Shown: positions 42,132 through 43,667 of the stretch, in pieces
How positions within the stretch are numbered: the first letter of the stretch is position 1
Layout: each line of letters starts with the position of its first letter
IMG/VR virus record: IMGVR_UViG_3300017963_000391
Coordinates: 1-43,667 of that record
Strand: one strand, 5' to 3'
DNA length: 43,667 nt
Origin: a virus
Program-made: the position numbers and the translations under genes
Notes under the pieces: model-generated
Told to the model about the DNA's origin: nothing
Database searches by the model: none
Seen by the model: the letters and a program-made list of their open reading frames with translations, nothing else

Positions 42132-42432
42132 CTTTTAGAAACTCTTTCTGATCCGAGCTAAAGCGGTGTTTATTCTTATTTAGGAAGGCCAATAGATCCT
42201 TCCTCTTACCCGCACGTAGCTTCTTCTCTGCGTACTTTAGAATGTCCATAGTTAACTCTAGCTGCTTACTCTCGTCATTATCGTCGGTTGACATGAGACG
42301 CAACTCTAGATCTTCAGCAGCACGATCGACAGCCCTAGCTGCAGCAGCTTTGACACTGGACTCTTGGACGGGATTAACATTAATTGTTATGGTCCCGTCC
42401 TTAGAGATCTGTATTTTAATTGGGAGTTTCAT
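42106..42432 (-). CDS. Small charged hypothetical protein, 108 aa
   Basis: The ATG at 42432 follows a GGGA element and begins a protein with a beta-hairpin-like N-terminus (PIKIQISKDGTITINVNP) and an extended helical C-terminal part rich in Lys, Asp and Glu (AAARAVDRAAEDLELRLM, then TMDILKYAEKKLRAGKRKDLL). There is no signal peptide. The upstream in-frame Met overlaps the previous gene and is less likely. It overlaps the 414-residue gene by 26 bases. Family not recognised. Confidence 0.68.
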   Translation of the reverse strand: MKLPIKIQISKDGTITINVNPVQESSVKAAAARAVDRAAEDLELRLMSTDDNDESKQLELTMDILKYAEKKLRAGKRKDLLAFLNKNKHRFSSDQKEFLKDAIQSQRK

Positions 42433-42442
42433 ATTAAATTCC

Positions 42443-42838
42443 CTAGGGTAACGACGTTTGATTGACCAGCGAGCCACTATCAATACGTTGTAGCGTCCAT
42501 TGTCCTGTAAGCGGCGAGGTACTGCTCAACTGAAAGCACAGAGTTCCCACCACAACATCGTCACTTGTATCGCTAGCTGTACCACTATCATACATTACCG
42601 TATAACAAGAGGTATCTGCTGTAGTCGCCAGTGGACTTCCCATAATAACAGCGGCCGCCATCTTGACATCACCGTCCGGTGTAACCTCAAAGTCAGGCGT
42701 ACCATCTTGGTCACCATCAACTGCGAAACCCACTGTTGCATCGTTAGTTGTTTTAACGGGAGAATTTCCAGGAGGCGCAGCTACAGCGGAGCCCACGATA
42801 AAAAGTCCCACGATTAAACTAAAAAGTATCTTTTTCAT
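42443..42838 (-). CDS. Secreted protein with signal peptide, 131 aa
   Basis: Residues 1-20 are a Sec signal peptide: Lys-Lys, a hydrophobic core and AVA/AP cleavage (SAVA/APPGNS). The mature part is acidic with beta-type alternation and a DGDQDGTPDFEV segment that resembles thrombospondin-type/calcium-binding Asp repeats. Two cysteines (in SCYTV and TLCFQ) could pair in the periplasm. It lies between the beta-helix gene and a small protein gene. A late secreted protein could act in envelope disruption or as an exported factor; unknown. Confidence 0.75.
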   Translation of the reverse strand: MKKILFSLIVGLFIVGSAVAAPPGNSPVKTTNDATVGFAVDGDQDGTPDFEVTPDGDVKMAAAVIMGSPLATTADTSCYTVMYDSGTASDTSDDVVVGTLCFQLSSTSPLTGQWTLQRIDSGSLVNQTSLP

Positions 42839-42840
42839 TA

Positions 42841-43667
42841 TTACTTAGCCTCTGAGTTTACAATTGAAGAGTTTACAGTTATTTCTGCATGGTCCGGATT
42901 AAGATATAACGTACCATCACCGACAGGAAACGCTACACCACCTACGGCTCCGATAAAGTTAAATCGCTGGGTGACTCCGTAATAGTCAGTACCTAGAGCA
43001 TCTGAAGAGCCACTTGAAAACAGCGTCCACGGATCGCTACCAGAGGGACGATAATAAACAGAGTCGAGTTCCGGATTTGAAGTAAGATCATTAGATCCCG
43101 CTGATGGACTTGAAGTCCCACCGTAAGCAGCTACTGTTTGTCCATACGTGAGATTGTAATCGTTATTCATGGTGCCGCCGTTCTGAGTAACTCCGGTTCC
43201 ACCTCCAATAAAGATGTTATTGTAGACATCATTCGTTCCGCCAGACATGTAATACGGACCATCGGCATAAGCAGACTTATTCCAAACAGTACAGTTTAAG
43301 AGATCATTATCTCCGGTTCCAGAAAAAGCTACTAACGGTTCCGTGGCGTCGACATCCTCTTGAATAAAGATGCTAGTGTCCACGACAAAAGCTGAAGTAT
43401 CAACGTTTATGAGTTGATCTTTAGCATTATCCTTAAAGAACGATTGCTGAATGGTTCCAGTACAGGAATTATGAAAACTAATCCCATCGGCTAAATTTAG
43501 AGAAGCGCTACAATCAACGACGCTAATTGATGTAATAGCGCCTTTGCCATTGATTCCATCATTAGCGTTCCCGTTTGCAGTACATCGAGTAAGAGTAACG
43601 TTAGATCCTTCGCTATCGGCATCCCCGATCTTAATACCATCAGATGTAAGATCACCATTACAAGTAG
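42841..43667 (-). CDS. Right-handed beta-helix protein, C-terminal part (5' end outside window)
   Basis: The reading frame is open to the right edge, so only the C-terminal 274 residues are present. An internal GTG at 43383 could be mistaken for a start. The sequence consists of short repeating strands separated by Gly/Asp/Asn turns (TLTRCTANGNANDGI, SISVVDCSASLNLADGI, NSCTGTIQQSFFKDNA), typical of parallel beta-helix (PbH1-like) proteins such as phage tailspikes and pectate-lyase folds. The last 80 residues are less regular and may form an attachment or folding domain. It could be a tailspike with glycan-binding or cleaving activity. Confidence 0.8.
   Translation of the reverse strand, partial: TCNGDLTSDGIKIGDADSEGSNVTLTRCTANGNANDGINGKGAITSISVVDCSASLNLADGISFHNSCTGTIQQSFFKDNAKDQLINVDTSAFVVDTSIFIQEDVDATEPLVAFSGTGDNDLLNCTVWNKSAYADGPYYMSGGTNDVYNNIFIGGGTGVTQNGGTMNNDYNLTYGQTVAAYGGTSSPSAGSNDLTSNPELDSVYYRPSGSDPWTLFSSGSSDALGTDYYGVTQRFNFIGAVGGVAFPVGDGTLYLNPDHAEITVNSSIVNSEAK

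Noticed and set aside
1-43667. Lysogeny module, CRISPR array, insertion sequence, or physical genome end
   Set aside because: No integrase, repressor, transposase, regular repeat array, or terminal repeat was seen; both edges lie inside genes.

Overview
The window is a contiguous piece of a tailed bacteriophage genome with a short-tailed (podovirus-like) virion plan. It is cut at both ends: it opens inside a family A DNA polymerase and closes inside a beta-helix protein. The evidence is the linked set of GpA-type large terminase, P22-like portal, scaffold, N4 gp56-type major capsid protein, gp4/gp11-like adaptors, a nozzle-like protein and a 3,027-residue internal virion protein, with no tape measure, tail sheath or tail tube gene. 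No integrase, excisionase or repressor is visible. The combination of PolA, T7-like endonuclease I, Cas4/RecB-like exonuclease and B12-dependent ribonucleotide reductase is typical of marine podoviruses, and recalls the HMO-2011-like and cobavirus groups from memory only. The host is probably Gram-negative, because a phage protein carries a lipobox signal peptide and the virion carries a lytic transglycosylase domain.

Left arm, 1-11495, plus strand (early/middle genes): DNA polymerase C-terminus, a hypothetical, an SSB-like protein with an acidic tail, then five tRNA genes in two groups (Leu-UAA, Leu-UAG, Met/Ile-CAU; then a Gln-UUG-like tRNA and Thr-UGU) interleaved with small proteins including a secreted one. 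After these come a calcineurin-like phosphoesterase, a sigma-70-family factor, a PD-(D/E)XK exonuclease that appears to start at ATC, a cytosine-methyltransferase-like protein, endonuclease I, a DUF1937 protein, a Gp88-like cysteine protein, class II ribonucleotide reductase and a DUF1599-like protein. Genes are tightly packed and overlap often. TTG and GTG starts are strikingly common here.

A strong GC hairpin with U-tract potential on both strands (11503-11522) separates this arm from the convergent late arm.

Right arm, 43667-11532, minus strand (late genes in transcription order): beta-helix protein, two small proteins, a 414-residue putative virion protein, a holin-like/lipoprotein/small-membrane-protein trio, terminase, portal, scaffold, capsid, two small abundant-type structural proteins bracketed by hairpin terminators, two adaptors, nozzle-like protein, two paralogous tail adhesins, internal proteins of 207, 133, 465 and 426 residues, the giant protein, and two small proteins. 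All late genes use ATG.

Working model (inference): early products replicate and recombine DNA (PolA, SSB, exonuclease, resolvase) and supply dNTPs (NrdJ). The phage sigma factor redirects host RNA polymerase, probably to the late strand, since no phage RNA polymerase is seen. The tRNAs mostly read A-ending codons. Late genes build the capsid, package DNA, and make a tail whose internal proteins breach the cell wall.
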